The notes: generated by a model not told the origin, from the sequence alone. A DNA stretch of 64,000 nt from Branchiostoma floridae (GCF_000003815.2 NC_049981.1:28694379-28758378); one strand, 5' to 3'. Positions 1 through 26,156 are shown, numbered from the stretch's first letter. Made by a program: numbers and translations.

Positions 1-1415
1 ACACCAGAAACACCCCCACCTCACACATATGTATGTATACAGCCTATTTGATGACTTGAATTAGCTTGTGAACGTGAAGTACTACTTGTAAACAGTTTGC
101 CAGATACCTGTTGTTGGGGCTGTCCTAATACTAATACTATAGATTGAGAGAACCGGTTTTGTGTTGTCTTTATAATGAATATTTTCGTAACCTAAATAAG
201 GGTCGTTGACATTTAAGGCACACCTGCTGCTGTATGTTGTAAGAGTTTCGTAAATCTTCATTGCAAAGGTTTCAGTTTTTGACATGAAATTCGCAAAGGT
301 TGACAATGTTGAATACTAGTAGTCCAATACTATTGTTTCCAATAGAGCATAACATCTACATGCGTACTAACAACATGATGTCACATGGGCTTACCAATCT
401 GGTGTGCCTAAATGTGCCTGTTGGGCACATGATTCACTGGGGAGTATGTGTTCACCTGATAATTAGATAATTATCCTGTCAAACTGGTATTGTGTTGGGG
501 AGGAAACGTAAAAGTTGGACTATTCATTGTGACAAATATGCCATAAGGTGAAAGGGCAATCATGTGGAGATCCGCACTTGTATATAGTAATATTCCAGGA
601 AGTATGATCATGATGAGGGCTGGTCGATAAAGTTTTTAACATCTAGGTAATTATATACTGTCACTAATGCCCCTTTGCTTCCCGCCACGATGGCCCTCTC
701 GTCGCGCATGAGCTCTCCCTGTGACCTAAAATCTGAGTTCGCTAAACGAATTGTATACCAAAAAAATAATTTTGTCACACCTTGTGTGTTTTGTTGTCTT
801 TTCCGTTACATGTTTCCATTTTGTATGATATACCCAATATGAAATCGAAGGTTTCAAGTCGCAATGAGAGCGCAGAGCGATCGTCGTATGGTGGAAATGG
901 GTGAAATGCCTGACTGTTCTCAATTATCCATGTATTCATCTGGATAATGGACTACTCATCCGGATACTTGTGGAACTATTGCAATGAGCGCGGTAACTGT
1001 TACTAGTTATTAGTGACAGAAAATCACAAACACGGATACAATGCTGGTTGCTATAGTATGTAGTCATACATAAGCTTCTGCTCAACTATGTCTTCTACGA
1101 ATTGTGATGGATTTGGTATCCACTGATACTGTCCTCCATTGTTCTCTACTTATCGTGTTTATTTCATACATACGGTGTGATAAGCCGATGATGTGAATCC
1201 ATCTTAATAGATAGTTCGGTGAATAGTTTGTAGAACTCATTTTTTACAATCGATCATCAAAGCTTTTTATTTTGACATGCAAATAGTCTAAAGATGTAAG
1301 TTTTGAATTACAGGACAATTTCCAATTCCTGTATAGGATATCAACAACAAAGTAGTCAAGTAACATTTATATCAAAATCAAGACGCAACATATCTGCTCT
1401 GTTCCATACACGTCA
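1..1415. other. intergenic sequence, no gene seen
   Basis: AT-rich sequence downstream of the minus-strand protease at 1557-7729. I see no open frame with a recognisable domain or splice pattern. The stretch 728-850 contains a TTCGCTAAACGAA palindrome and a TTTTGTTGTCTTTT tract that recur near 4065 and 17050-17170, so part of it is a dispersed repeat. Confidence 0.6.
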
Positions 1416-1421
1416 TTTATT
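1416..1421 (-). terminator. polyadenylation signal AATAAA
   Basis: Canonical AATAAA on the minus strand about 135 bases after the TAG stop at 1557-1559 of the CUB-CUB-LDLa-trypsin gene. It is the first canonical signal after that stop. Confidence 0.6.
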
Positions 1422-1556
1422 GTTCATCAAGAAAACATCTCGATTAACTTGTGTAATACACAGGCTTTTCATGATCTTGAAACTTTTTGCTGACGCCTCA
1501 GGGGCGAGCCTAATGGCAAACTCGTATTCAAAGTTGTGTCGCTATATAATACATCT

Positions 1557-7729
<6,173 letters not shown>

Positions 7730-7881
7730 GCTTCTTTCAGATACCCTACAAGAGAGAACACCTGAGTCGCTTCTGCTTCTTAAATCTTAGTCCTTATCTT
7801 AACAACTCAAGCCTAGTTGCGTCAGTAGTAGCCCCTAATGGATAGAATATTGATATTATCTCGTCCTGTCAATTTACTCAC

Positions 7882-7945
7882 CGTCTCTTCAAACAGAAGT
7901 GTCGAGAAAACAGCATCTGCTGCGCGGGCGTCCGTATGATGAGCA
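7882..7945 (-). other. probable 5' non-coding exon of paralogue B
   Basis: Minus-strand sequence ending in a strong donor (GAGACG then GTGAGTAAATT, boundary at 7882). A matching acceptor TCTTGTAG lies just before GGTATCTGAAAGAAGC and the ATG at 7729. Splicing them leaves an open in-frame ATG in this exon (MLFSRHFCLKRR...), which would add 17 residues before the signal peptide. The outer boundary is a guess because no TATA box is evident. Confidence 0.5.
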
Positions 7946-9473
7946 ACGTGGTTTGAGATTTACTGATTGCTGGGAAAGAACACGTCACTCCTTACCAACC
8001 CATCTCAAATAATGGCATAAGTAGTCATTTCCTTAAGATAGACAGCCGGCGTAGTGAACTGTAGCATGCTTTCTTCGCAAAACGTAAAGCTGTCAAGTCG
8101 CTGACTTTTAAAAGCCACAAAAATGCACCCTTGTGTAGGTTACAAGGTTTTATTGAAGACATACTCATACACGCAGACAGTGTTACTTATAGTAACTTAT
8201 TAATATAGATGAATACTTCTTTCCATAGTTTTGTTCATCACGTCTTAATCAATAACTCATGAATACGAGTCTTCCAGTATAGGTCGTCATAGGTCTCTAT
8301 AGGTGATTTTTGGGATGATACAACAATTGCTGTACCATATATTCATGTATGGATAAGTATCAGTTTCTTTTTATGTACAATAAAAGGACGTTTGATTCAA
8401 TTATATGGCGGACTTCTTGCAATTCTTGCAATGGGATTCTACATTCTAAATAGTCTTGCTCCTCTTATAGTATTGCTCCAGATTTTGCCTCTGGATTTGA
8501 GTTTCCCTGGTTGTGTTGTAAGTGGTGGATAATGACAGAGGACTACTCGTTATCGCTAGGTCGGCATATTTTTTTCTTTGTACGACTCTTAAGCGGTCGA
8601 CTGGTCTCGCCGATGTAACGTTAGTTCACCTTTATCTGCGGGATAACCTTTATCCGTTGTTTTTAAAAAAAACTGAATATTTCGGGATGTCAATGCGGCG
8701 GACGGTGGTTTGAATTGGTAAACAAGCTGTATTTTAAAAAATATTGCACTCTTCTAAAACCACTGTCCATTCACTTGATATCCCTAAACACCCCCTGGTT
8801 TTAAACCAACGGATATTGGTTACTCCACGGATAAAGGCGAACTAGCGTTATGTGTTGTTGCAGTTGGGTTCTATTTTGCAATTGGTGCATTCAAAATATC
8901 GGTCCTTTGAATGCACTAGTTTTTAACGGAGAGTTGAGTGAAAAATTGAAGTTTGTTGGCAGTGTTGGCAAAATTGGTGGCAATGTTGAAGATGGGGAAG
9001 ATCCGCGGGATGAAACTTCCTGGACATATGAAATGGTTATGTTGACCTCGTTTCTTGTCTTATTGTCTTCATCTCGTTTTCATGTCGACTCATTGTTATG
9101 GTATAAAACCTGCTCTTCTAAAGATCTGCACAGTGTCACAGACGAAAGGAAGTGGATGCTACCTGAATTGGCCGTTTCCAATGTCATATCCAGTTGCTTA
9201 ACTAACTGCTATTTAACGTATCTTGTTACCTGAATGTCTAACACTTATCGACAAAACATCATATGGTAATTCACGTTGCCAGCCCGCCCCAGTTCTCGTA
9301 TATTATTAGAATGCTTCCACCATTGCCCTGTCACACGAACTTTAATAGCTACAAACATACTTTTATTTCCCAGACTGCCCGGCCAGACCCAGGACTGATT
9401 TGTGACCTCACTATAAGACAGACCAGGAATATCCAGAAACAACTAGGAAACATGGCATGTGTAAGATAGATGC
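7946..9473. other. intergenic spacer between the two tandem proteases
   Basis: About 1.5 kb between the 3' end of paralogue A and the 5' end of paralogue B. No coding exon with recognisable domain is seen; a 127-codon open frame at 8850-9233 has no domain and no splice context. A segment at 9184-9240 (CCAGTTGCTTAACTAACTGC) recurs at 39104-39165 and marks a dispersed repeat. Confidence 0.55.
9184..9240. repeat. dispersed repeat, copy 1
   Basis: The segment reads TATCCAGTTGCTTAACTAAC and then a conserved CGTATCTT.TTACCTG.ATGTCTAA block. A second copy with scattered differences lies at 39104-39165. No terminal repeats were found, so the parent element is unknown. Confidence 0.5.
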
Positions 9474-9479
9474 TTTATT
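9474..9479 (-). terminator. polyadenylation signal AATAAA
   Basis: Canonical AATAAA on the minus strand about 95 bases after the TAA stop at 9572-9574 of paralogue A. Confidence 0.65.
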
Positions 9480-9571
9480 TCTTTCGACGAAAGTCAGAAT
9501 GTTGTTTCACGTTGGTACGGTTTAGACATTGCTTGTTAAACTCTTGGTGTTGGGGCGAAACGGTACATCGT

Positions 9572-17623
<8,052 letters not shown>

Positions 17624-17672
17624 CTTGTTTATCAGAGAAACAAAAATTGAGGGAGAATGAGAGAATTCTCCT

Positions 17673-17680
17673 GCTTTTAT
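17673..17680 (-). promoter_or_regulatory. TATA-like box of paralogue A
   Basis: ATAAAAGC on the minus strand, about 50 bases before the ATG at 17623. Its position would give a short untranslated leader; no other core promoter motif was seen. Confidence 0.5.
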
Positions 17681-17951
17681 GTCTAACCTTATCTCCCAGG
17701 TTTCGGTCTACCTACGTCAGTGGGAGTCTCTTATCAAGAAGAACCAGTTATAATCAGATGTGATGTCTTCTGAATCATCAAAACGTTTTTCCAACAAACA
17801 CAAGAGATCCTGTTTGCGGACACCACAACCGAGAAAAGAACATCTGGACAAAGGGAAAATGCTGTGCAATGGATTTTACCCTCTTATTTATAGGGCGAGC
17901 ACGTTTAAAAACATGCTTTCTGAAAACGTTACATAATACATGTTATATAAT

Positions 17952-18068
17952 ATGTTGTATAATATATAATCATTATCATTGCCAACAAATATGTTGCATA
18001 ATACATTATTATTATTTTTGCTTAAAAACATGTTGTATAATACATCATTATTATTTTTGCCAAAAATT
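17952..18068. repeat. 39-bp tandem repeat, three copies
   Basis: Units start at 17952, 17991 and 18030 with ATGTTG(T/C)ATAATA and end in TTTTTGC(C/T)(A/T)AAAA-like sequence. Copies 2 and 3 are the most alike. Confidence 0.8.
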
Positions 18069-18599
18069 CGAGCATACAATTTTTGCTGGGAGAATATTCG
18101 AGGAATCAGTCACAGGTCACGCTAGTGAGTAATATTAATGATCGATATTGAAAGCTTTTGACATAAAGCGTCTGACATCAGGAAGAGAGGAGATTAAGTT
18201 CAGAATTCCATACGTTTGCTTTGCAAGTGTGACAATACTGAAAAAGACCAATCATGTAATGTTTCCCAAAACGTTTGCTCTAATGACTCACAATTTGCTA
18301 TGATTTGCGTAATGTGAAGATGCTACGCACGACGTCAGGCCTTTGTCCACAAAGGTACGTCATCCTGTCACTAGTTATCAGCAGAAACTGGACAGGTATG
18401 AATATGGGAAAGCTTAATTATTTTGTAATCAGCTTTATTTTCCTAAGTGATCAGGAAGCGCGTTATGTCGTGTGTACACAGCCTCTATTTTAGGACCATC
18501 TCACCCACGCGGACTGTCATGCGAATTTGTTGACTTTTCGTCCCGGTACTAATTTAGGTGACGCACAGTCAGCAGTTAGGAGTGCTCCTGTATCTCAAC

Positions 18600-18680
18600 T
18601 AGTTGGTTCCAACATGGCAAGGTCATCACGGTTGGGCCTGAACCCGTCTTTCGGAAGGGACGTAAAATGATTTGCGTTTG
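18600..18680 (+). repeat. SINE-tail-like dispersed repeat
   Basis: TCACGGTTGGGCCTGAACCC followed by GTCTTTCGGAAGGGACGTAAAAT. A near-identical GTCTTTCGGAAGGGACGTAA is found at 35892-35911, and AGGACGTTAAATGGAGGTCC is in the full SINE at 16.0-16.3 kb, so these look like tails of related SINEs. Confidence 0.5.
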
Positions 18681-19137
18681 AAGAGGTACTTCGAGTACGT
18701 TATATTATATAGGAAGGATAAGCAATCACTCCGTACGAGAATACATACCCTACTACATGCCCTGTAGGGAAACTTGCTGCCTATGTGCCATTGGAAGGGT
18801 CCGAACGAATGAAAGAACGGACTGTCAGCAATCTGGTCTTCGGAAAATCTGGTCTCGAAAATCCAAGAAATGAAGATGAATCTGGATCATACCCCATCCT
18901 CCTGACTGTTTTTTGATCATGATGACAAACAGAATCTCTTTTGATACAGTTGATCACAGCTGTATGAACAATTTTTTTTTTCACCGAGGACAACCTGGAT
19001 TGGTGCATTTTGTGGGACGCATTTCCGATTGTGCTAATTTTATTGCAGAAAATTTGTCGTAACACATACAAGCAATTCATGAACAAGAAAACGGTACAGC
19101 CCCCCCCCCCCCAAATAAAAGCGCTGTAAACTGCGCA

Positions 19138-19140
<3 letters not shown>

Positions 19141-19216
<76 letters not shown>
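19141..19216. repeat. (TA)n microsatellite
   Basis: Pure alternating AT over 76 bases. Confidence 0.97.
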
Positions 19217-19218
<2 letters not shown>

Positions 19219-20706
19219 TGTATTATGACTCCGAAGAATACAAGCCATATCAAAGAAACCAGCAGGTTTAGGGACTAGCTACGTATACGTATGCAAAGCT
19301 CCGAGACCAGCTACTCTTGTGCCTGCGTTAAAATAGGCCAATGTTCGCAGGCGTGAGGCTTGATCATGAGTATGTCTACGTGAGTCAGGTCTGTTATCAA
19401 CCTACTTTTTTCACTACGCAGGTTGTTTGCGATTGTAGCCCTTTGTCGATTATAATGTCTGCTTCAAATTCCCTGAAGTGTGTAGTTTGGAGAGTTAACG
19501 CTAGATGGTATGTGTGCGATGATTTCGACGAACACATCGTCTATTTAACCTGGGACGACAGCCAGCATCACGTGGTAGTTGTGGAGTTGTATGAGAGGGC
19601 ACTTTCACATATTCACACCGTCAATAAAGTGATATTGTACATCATAGAAATGCCTTTCCAAAATGTGCAGCCATACGAGATTGTCATTTTTCTCTTGGTT
19701 CACATGACGGGGTGCCTGTGACAAAATAGTCGTCTATACTGGACACATGCTTGGAGACATTGGTGTGCATTTTCAACATACGCTCGATACGGGTTTGCAG
19801 TATTTCATTCCCATTGCTTCAAACTCTCAAGATATTTCTGATTAATATTCATTTATGCGTTGATGCATCGATGCCCATGTTTATATCATACATACAAATG
19901 AACGAACAGTGGCGGTAAAGGCGAAACTTGTTAAAGAGAAGGCTGACGATGGCGGCCATGTTGAAGCCTAAAACATAATTATTATGGTTTATCTTTTCTA
20001 GTGTTTTAAAAGCCTGAAATATTATCCCAAATATATGTAACATCTGGACATATTTCAAAAAGTGCTCACTTACTTTAAACTTTAATGTCCTGTAAATATA
20101 TAAGCATTGACAAGTTGGGACTGCATACCCCGCCAAAACCTCATCTGCAGTACCGGCCAGAAATGTGGCAAATCGCCAAATTTCTCTTTTTCGTTACTGG
20201 CAAAATCGCCAAAGCCTTGCAGCGGATTTGTAAATTAGCTGCTTATTTTACCTGCTTATCGAAAATATGGCTATTTTAAAGACATGTCAACGAATGCTCA
20301 TAACAGTTTTCACGAATGTATCACCAACTAAAAGCCTTGAAAGTACGTTGACCGGCCACATTTGAAGGAAGGTAGCCATCCTTACACATATTTGTACTGT
20401 CAATAATTGAGAAATCTATATTTAGGAAATGACGCACGTCTTACGTCTTTTGAGTGACTGTGTCAAAAATAGCATCAGACCATGTCTATCACTGCAGTGG
20501 ATTGCGTCAGAGTTTGGTCCTTTTTTGTCGCACACGGTATCAGTACTTTTTAGTTAGATCCACCCAACCACTCCTAAAATTGTCTTGCTTTTCTTTCGCA
20601 TAATGTAGATATACGCTGGGTGCGGTAGATTTGGTCCGCACTTTCTAAAGAGAAGACATGTGGTTCTCCTCACATACCTCGCGCAAAATGTTCAAAGTTT
20701 ATACAA

Positions 20707-20722
20707 GATAAGGTCCGGAAGA
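20707..20722 (+). promoter_or_regulatory. conserved upstream motif of peptide gene 1 (GATAAGGTCCGGAAGA)
   Basis: The same motif lies at 29139 (upstream of gene 3) and 31482 (upstream of gene 4, as GATAAGGTCCGGAACA). Here it is about 615 bases from the ATG, against about 200-230 in the other two, so something was probably inserted between. It contains a GATA core. Function is inferred only from conservation. Confidence 0.45.
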
Positions 20723-21253
20723 CGGCCCTCCGTTAGCCATGTATGGCAACTCGGATGTTAATATGTACTACCATGATAGCTGAGCCACGTTTACTGAAAT
20801 GCTATCGGTGACTAAAAAGCATTTGCGAGCAAACGCTGGAAATTTCACCCACCATCCTCCAACAAAGGACTAGTCCAAATAGGCTCATATCGGTGTGGAA
20901 AATGAACATTCCGAAATTGTGAAAAAGAACTATTCCAAAGCTAGAAAACGACTTAAAAATGTCTCACACCAACAACCGTGGTGAAAACCACTCCAATATC
21001 AAAGTACATTTCATTTCATATTACGACACAGGAGCCATAAAGAATAAGCTATTGGGTGAAGAAAATAACAAACCAAAATCCATTTAATGCAGTGTATCCC
21101 ATAAAATCATCCTTTGGCTTAAGATCGTAATGTGCGGTGTCTTTTTGGAATTTATTTGATTTATATAGGAAACCGTTACTAAAATAATTCCCTCCCAGCG
21201 GTATTGGGGATAAAATATAACATTCTTTATCTCACGTTTATGTCCAAAGGCTA

Positions 21254-21260
21254 ATAAATA
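21254..21260 (+). promoter_or_regulatory. TATA box of peptide gene 1
   Basis: ATAAATA in the context ATAAATACAGG, 68 bases before the ATG. The same ATAAATAC(A/G)GG occurs 62-68 bases before the ATG of genes 2, 3 and 4. Confidence 0.7.
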
Positions 21261-21321
21261 CAGGGCATTGGAGCATAGGATCCCTTTGTTCACCGACTAA
21301 CTGTGCTTAAACTACATCGCC

Positions 21322-23675
21322 ATGAAAATTGTTCTTCTTCTTGCCTTTGTGGCAGCCGCCAGCGTAAGTAATATCTAGATATCAACTATATCTTTAATAC
21401 AGGAAAATATTAGGCCATACTTTTACACTGAATATGCTTAGAACTTTTCACAGAAAGAACAATAACTTTATTATATCCGCCAATGACCATGACTCAATTA
21501 CAATCTATGGAGAAAATAGTAGCCAGGTGAATCATTTAAGTCACAAACATGTCCGTAATTTCTGTTACCTGGTCCACAATTCAAAATTGGCTAAATGTTT
21601 TCTATGATTACGATGCTTGGTGTAAGAATTGCTGTTATGTTCTTGTCCGCCAGGCGGCGTGGCTGTGCCCTAACGGTGACTCCGACTGTGATCCCGGCCA
21701 ATGCTGTGTCAGGTCCCTCTTCGTCAACTCCTGCCAGTTCTTGGTTAGTAATGGTTTCGACTATCGTCGAAGTCGTCGTTAAATCTAGAAAATCTTTTCG
21801 TGTATGCAAAGTTCAAGTCCACGTTTGTGCTGAAAAGCTAATACCAAATTTTGATAATGATACAATTTTGAAGACTTTATATCCGTACACAAAATAAAGC
21901 GCTTACCAACAAGCTTTTGTACGGATATAAAGTCTTGAAAATTGTATCATTATGTTAACTACCGTCACAGATGAACTTACATTCAAACCAAATTTTGATA
22001 TTTGTTCCTTAGAAAAGTACTGTAGATACTGTTTATTTTGTGCCAACTAAGTTTCTCAGAGAGGCTCGAGGGGCCCCACACCCATTAGAAGTATCCTTAT
22101 GTGACAATAGAACCCTTTTGCTTAAGGAGGGTCTGCATGGGGGGTCCTGACAAAGCTTTACGCTAAATTCGGGACGGTCGACAACGCTTTACGTTAAATT
22201 CACGAAGGTAGGCAACGTTTTACGCTAAATTCAGACAGGCTGACAACGGTTTACGCTAAATTCTGGAAGGCTGGCAACACTCGACAGAGGCGGGGTCGTG
22301 CTCCGCAAGAAAGATTGAAATTTTGACTCTCTGAAACACTATTCCCTGCATTTTGAAGGGAAATTTTCGCTGGCAAACAAAGCTAAGTTAAATGGCATTT
22401 CTAATTAAAGAGTCCCAGGGGTTCAGCGTAAGCTTATGAGGGTGACGCCAGCCAACTTATTTTTACAACGTCGAGCGCCGAAGGAGAGTCCGGGAAAATT
22501 TTGAAATCCTGCCCCCCTAAAACGCCAGTTTTTTTGGCTATTATAGAAAACTAAGTGAAATTACATTTCTATCAGTAAAAAATGTGTTTGAGGTTGACAC
22601 GTCACATCCCCCAGCCATGATACATATTTTTTACGAAGTCGATGACCGAAGGTGAATAGAGTGGCAAAGAAGATCCGGCTAAATTTTGAAATCTTGACCC
22701 TCTATAAAACGATATTTTGTGCATTTTGATGGGCAAATTTCTATTAGCAAAACAGATCTTTGAGGTTGACACACATCCCCAACATATTTTCAGAATTTCG
22801 AGTTCCAAAGGCGCGAGGCGGCACAAGGAGGACCATGGAAATTTTGAAATCTTGACCCTCTAAAATGACATTTCCTGCATTCTGATGGGCAAATTTTGCT
22901 GGCAGACTAAGCTAACTTCAATGACATTTCTATTTGCAAAAAAAAGAAGATTTTTGAGGGTACATACCATATTTTTACCATGTAGATGACCGAAGGTGAA
23001 AGGAGTCGCAAGTGAGGTCCGGCGAAATTTTGAAATCTTGATCCTCTGAAACGCAATTTCCTGTGTTTTGAAGGACTAAATTTACTGGTAGACTACGTTT
23101 CGACTTACGAAATTTGGGAGGCCAGCTACGATTTACGGGTAATTTTTAGGCTTAATTACGCTTTACGTGAAATTTTTAGGCTAGATTACGCCTTACGTGA
23201 AATACACTGGCTACGCTTTACGGTAAATTTTCCATCCTCACTACGAATTACGTGAAATAAAATAGCTTACCCTACGAATTACGGGAATTAAAAAGGCCTG
23301 CCTACGCCTTACGGAAAAGAGCATGCAGACCCTCCTTAAGGCTATGATGAGTTTATAGAAATAGAAATATCTCAACAATCGTTTCTTCTGTACACTGATT
23401 CTTCTTACCTTTTAATCTCCTGTCTGTCTCTGTTTAACATTTGACGTTTTGTATCCTCCTAGGGGTTTCTTGAATTCATTAATGTTTAATAGTAATCATT
23501 ATTCTTCTCTCTCTCGACTCAGGGGCGCTTGTACGACAACTGTAACAACGACGCCCTCGCCGTCACCGGATACTGCCCCTGTGAGGACGGCTTGGTCTGT
23601 GTAGACTACGGCACCAGCTCCTTCTCAGACTTCTTCAGCGGGGACGGCTGGTGTGTCACCGCGCCCACCGCTTAA
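21322..23675 (+). CDS. secreted ten-cysteine colipase/Dickkopf-C-like peptide, gene 1
   Basis: Predicted 94-aa secreted protein from three phase-0 exons: 21322-21363 (signal peptide MKIVLLLAFVAAAS), 21654-21743 (Cys 1-5), 23523-23675 (Cys 6-10). Cysteine spacing is C-x6-C-x4-CC-x8-C-x9-C-x10-C-x-C-x5-C-x17-C. Apart from the x6 and x10 gaps this equals the spacing of the C-terminal (colipase-fold) domain of Dickkopf proteins, and it is also close to prokineticin (where the x9 gap likewise holds). There is no Dickkopf N-terminal domain. The three-exon plan also recalls prokineticin and colipase genes. AATAAA follows at 23768. Intron 2 carries a palindrome and a 1.2-kb TTAA-flanked element. Function unknown: Wnt modulation, receptor ligand and digestive cofactor are all open. 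Confidence 0.85.
21854..21953. mobile_element. palindromic MITE, 100 bp
   Basis: Arms beginning ATAATGATACAATTTT and ending AAAATTGTATCATTAT are near-perfect reverse complements, with a short AT-rich loop. A shorter relative with the same core (GATATAAAGTCTT) is at 42779-42858 in the kringle-protease gene. Confidence 0.75.
22126..23335. mobile_element. TTAA-flanked non-autonomous DNA transposon with internal repeats
   Basis: In intron 2 of peptide gene 1. Flanked by TTAA (22122-22125 and 23336-23339), with 14-bp perfect inverted ends GGAGGGTCTGCATG / CATGCAGACCCTCC. TTAA targets point to the piggyBac or Kolobok groups. The outer parts hold repeated TTTACG(C/T)(T/G)AAATT-like motifs. The middle carries about five diverged copies of a 160-190-bp unit with AAATTTTGAAATCTTGACCC (near 22316, 22497, 22684, 22843, 23026). 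No transposase frame is seen. Confidence 0.85.
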
Positions 23676-23767
23676 TACGACGCATAACTGACCAAAACTG
23701 TTGTTTTATGACAGTAGCTACAAGAATCAAACTTTCAAGTTCATATACAACTCAATGATGTAAACCA

Positions 23768-23773
23768 AATAAA
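23768..23773 (+). terminator. polyadenylation signal of peptide gene 1
   Basis: AATAAA about 95 bases after the stop codon at 23673-23675. Confidence 0.7.
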
Positions 23774-24740
23774 GAAACACCAAGCAAAGACAGACTAGTG
23801 TTTGTGTCATTCGTAACAAGAAAGTGCTTCCGAAACATGAAGTTACGCCAAATTTTGTCAATTTTCCTATAAATTTATAAATTGACAGGTTTACAGTTCT
23901 ACGAAAAATGTAACATGTGTAAAGAATAAGCTTCTGTACCCGTTCGCTATGATGAATATTGATAATTCTCTAAGTCCCGACTGCCCTCTTATCAATAAGA
24001 TTTCTCTTACATTTTCTAAGAAAAGTCATTCTACTATAGTACTAGTCGTACTAGATTCATAGGCTTGAACACTGTGAGTGACATAAAAGTAGACCTGAAC
24101 ACATGGATATACAACAGACAGGCAGACAAATAGACAGACTAGCAGACGTCCCTTAGAGGTAAAATATCTGCCTACTATTTACTCGGCAGATTGTGTTGTA
24201 ACACACTGTACATATTTCGACATGTGGAAAACCTTTAAAAAAGCACATTCACTCACGGCCACAAGAGGAAGATAGTTAGTCTGTGGTATTTGCAGGTGTT
24301 AACCTCAAAATCGATCATCTGGAAATGACGTAGGCAAACAGAATCGTGGCCATTTGAACTGCACAAAAAAGTGACGTCAAGGACACATTTAATAATTTTC
24401 ACCACGCAAGATAAACCAAATTTGTAGGTCACTCCTAGTCAGTACCGTCACTTGCTCTCTTCTGACTTCCACAAAGTCTAAATCTACCTTGTTTGTACAT
24501 ATATTACATTTGTACCATATCGAACGGGAAAATACGTGGCTCTGTTCACGTACTGCACTCAAAAGTTGCACAATATTTTACCACGGAGTGTCAGGAGGAT
24601 AACCTCATAGAAACTATGCCGTCAGGATGTTTGAAGTCCAATACCAACCGGACAAGACTGTTTGCACACACATAAACTGTACTACTATGATTACAATCTT
24701 CACTGTGGGGTCGGCAGGTCCGTGAGGTGATTCGAAGTGC
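23774..24740. other. spacer upstream of peptide gene 2
   Basis: No gene seen. It contains the conserved promoter-distal motif at 24301-24332 and, near 24619-24675, GTCAGGATGTTTGAAGTCCA and CCGGACAAGACTGTTT, which resemble sequence upstream of genes 3 and 4. Confidence 0.5.
24301..24332 (+). promoter_or_regulatory. conserved distal module upstream of peptide gene 2
   Basis: AACCTCAAAATCGATCA followed by GGAAATGACGTA. Nearly the same string lies at 28848-28880. Distance to the ATG is about 500 bases here and 520 there. ATGACGTA resembles a CRE/bZIP site; the role is inferred from conservation only. Confidence 0.5.
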
Positions 24741-24747
24741 ATAAATA
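24741..24747 (+). promoter_or_regulatory. TATA box of peptide gene 2
   Basis: ATAAATA in ATAAATACAGG, 62 bases before the ATG at 24803. Confidence 0.7.
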
Positions 24748-24802
24748 CAGGCCCTCTCGCCTGGGATCCGTCTATTCGCTGACGACCCCTAACTACATCA
24801 CC

Positions 24803-26085
24803 ATGAAAACCGTTCTTCTTCTTGCTTTTGTGGCAGCCGCCAATGTGAGTAACAATATCTAGATACCATCTATATCTCACGTATACTTACAGAATAAGCA
24901 TGGATATTTTCACATAAAGACCATTTACAATATCCAACAACGGCAGCGGGTCTATTGCAATCTAAGCCAGAGGAGATAGAAAGTAGTAGCTACTAAATTT
25001 ATATGTGTAAAATCTTTAATTCGCAACTCTTGAACCGGAGTGTTGCCTTTTGCACGACGAGAAAACAGGCCAAGGAAAGATAACACGAATTTTCTGAAAA
25101 TCGACTTGAAAGTAAATTATTCAAAGGCTGCCAGTAGAAGATATCCATTGCATATAAACACTTCAAACTACATGAAGTTAGACTTCTGACCCCCTTTTCA
25201 ATTGAGTAATATGCCAGTCGTTATTAATGCAAACCGTTCCATGGTGTCTACATTTATGCTTATGGCAATGTCGTAGTTGATCAAATGTTTCCTAGTATGC
25301 TTGAATATCACACTGGCGTAAGCATTGCTGTTATGTTCTTGTCCGGCAGGCGGCGTGGCTGTGTCCTAACGGTGTGGTGGACTGTGATCCCGGCGAGTGC
25401 TGTGTCAGATCCTTTGTGGTCAACAGCTGTCAGCCCATGGTTCGTAATACGAGACCTTGGTCTAGATTCGTAAAAATCATACTCGTGTCTTAAAGTCTGT
25501 TTGATTTTATTTCCACGTCTGTATTGAAAAGCTAATAAAAAATGGCTAAATCTTAATTGTTTAAAGAAGTCCTAAACTTGGCCGAAAAAGTTGGCTGATC
25601 GTGTATTCATTGATACATAATCTATTGGAAAATAACATACCTTCTGAAGTTAAGTTAAGGTTTTATGGCAGTAAAAAACATTCTCAGACAAGCCATTTTG
25701 AGTATAATGAAAGTGTTTTGACTGTGCTGATAGGAAAACTGCGGTGAAAATAAAAAGTTCACTTTAGCTGTCTAGAAAAAAAAAACAATCACAAAGTCAC
25801 ACAGTGATATTTTTTTACTCTTCTCATTCTTCTTATCTTGGGTCTCTTGGCGAGGGTTTCCTGGCAGTGGTAGCTAACATGCCTCTTTTTCCCAATTCCC
25901 AGGGACAACTATACGACGCATGCAACAACGAGGGCCTCTCCATCACCGGCTACTGCGACTGCGCGGATGGCTTGACCTGCGTCGACTACGGCACCAGCGC
26001 CTTCACTGACTTCTTCGTCGGCGACGGCTGGTGTGTCACCGCGGCCACTGGCGCCACTAGAGTTGCAGCTGGAAACGACGCATAA
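24803..26085 (+). CDS. secreted ten-cysteine colipase/Dickkopf-C-like peptide, gene 2
   Basis: Predicted 104 aa. Exons 24803-24844 (signal peptide MKTVLLLAFVAAAN), 25350-25439 and 25903-26085, all phase 0 with GT/AG borders. Exon 2 gives C-x6-C-x4-CC-x8-C and exon 3 gives the remaining five cysteines with the same C-x-C-x5-C-x17-C ending as gene 1. The C-terminal tail after the last Cys is the longest of the cluster (about 20 residues, Ala/Gly/Thr-rich). AATAAA lies at 26151-26156. Clearly a tandem duplicate of genes 1, 3 and 4; function unknown. Confidence 0.85.
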
Positions 26086-26150
26086 CGGTCCAAAAGTGTC
26101 CTCCAGTAGATCTGAGAAAGCTCGATCTTTTGGTCTGAAGATGAGAACCA

Positions 26151-26156
26151 AATAAA
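26151..26156 (+). terminator. polyadenylation signal of peptide gene 2
   Basis: AATAAA 66 bases after the stop codon at 26083-26085. Confidence 0.7.

Larger units (their letters stand above)
17681..21253. other. intergenic region between the protease pair and the peptide cluster
   Basis: About 3.6 kb between divergently transcribed units. It contains a 39-bp tandem repeat (17952-18068), a SINE-tail-like repeat (18600-18680), a long TA microsatellite (19141-19216), and near 20425-20722 motifs shared with the promoters of the downstream peptide genes. No convincing gene is visible; the 155-codon and 126-codon open frames have no domain (one is mostly TA repeat). Confidence 0.6.

Noticed and set aside
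8850-9233. 127-codon plus-strand open frame between the two CUB proteases
   Set aside because: Its end overlaps a dispersed repeat (also at 39.1 kb), and no domain or promoter is visible.
18781-19248. 155-codon minus-strand open frame
   Set aside because: A large part is a Tyr-Ile repeat from the (TA)n microsatellite; no domain and no splice context.
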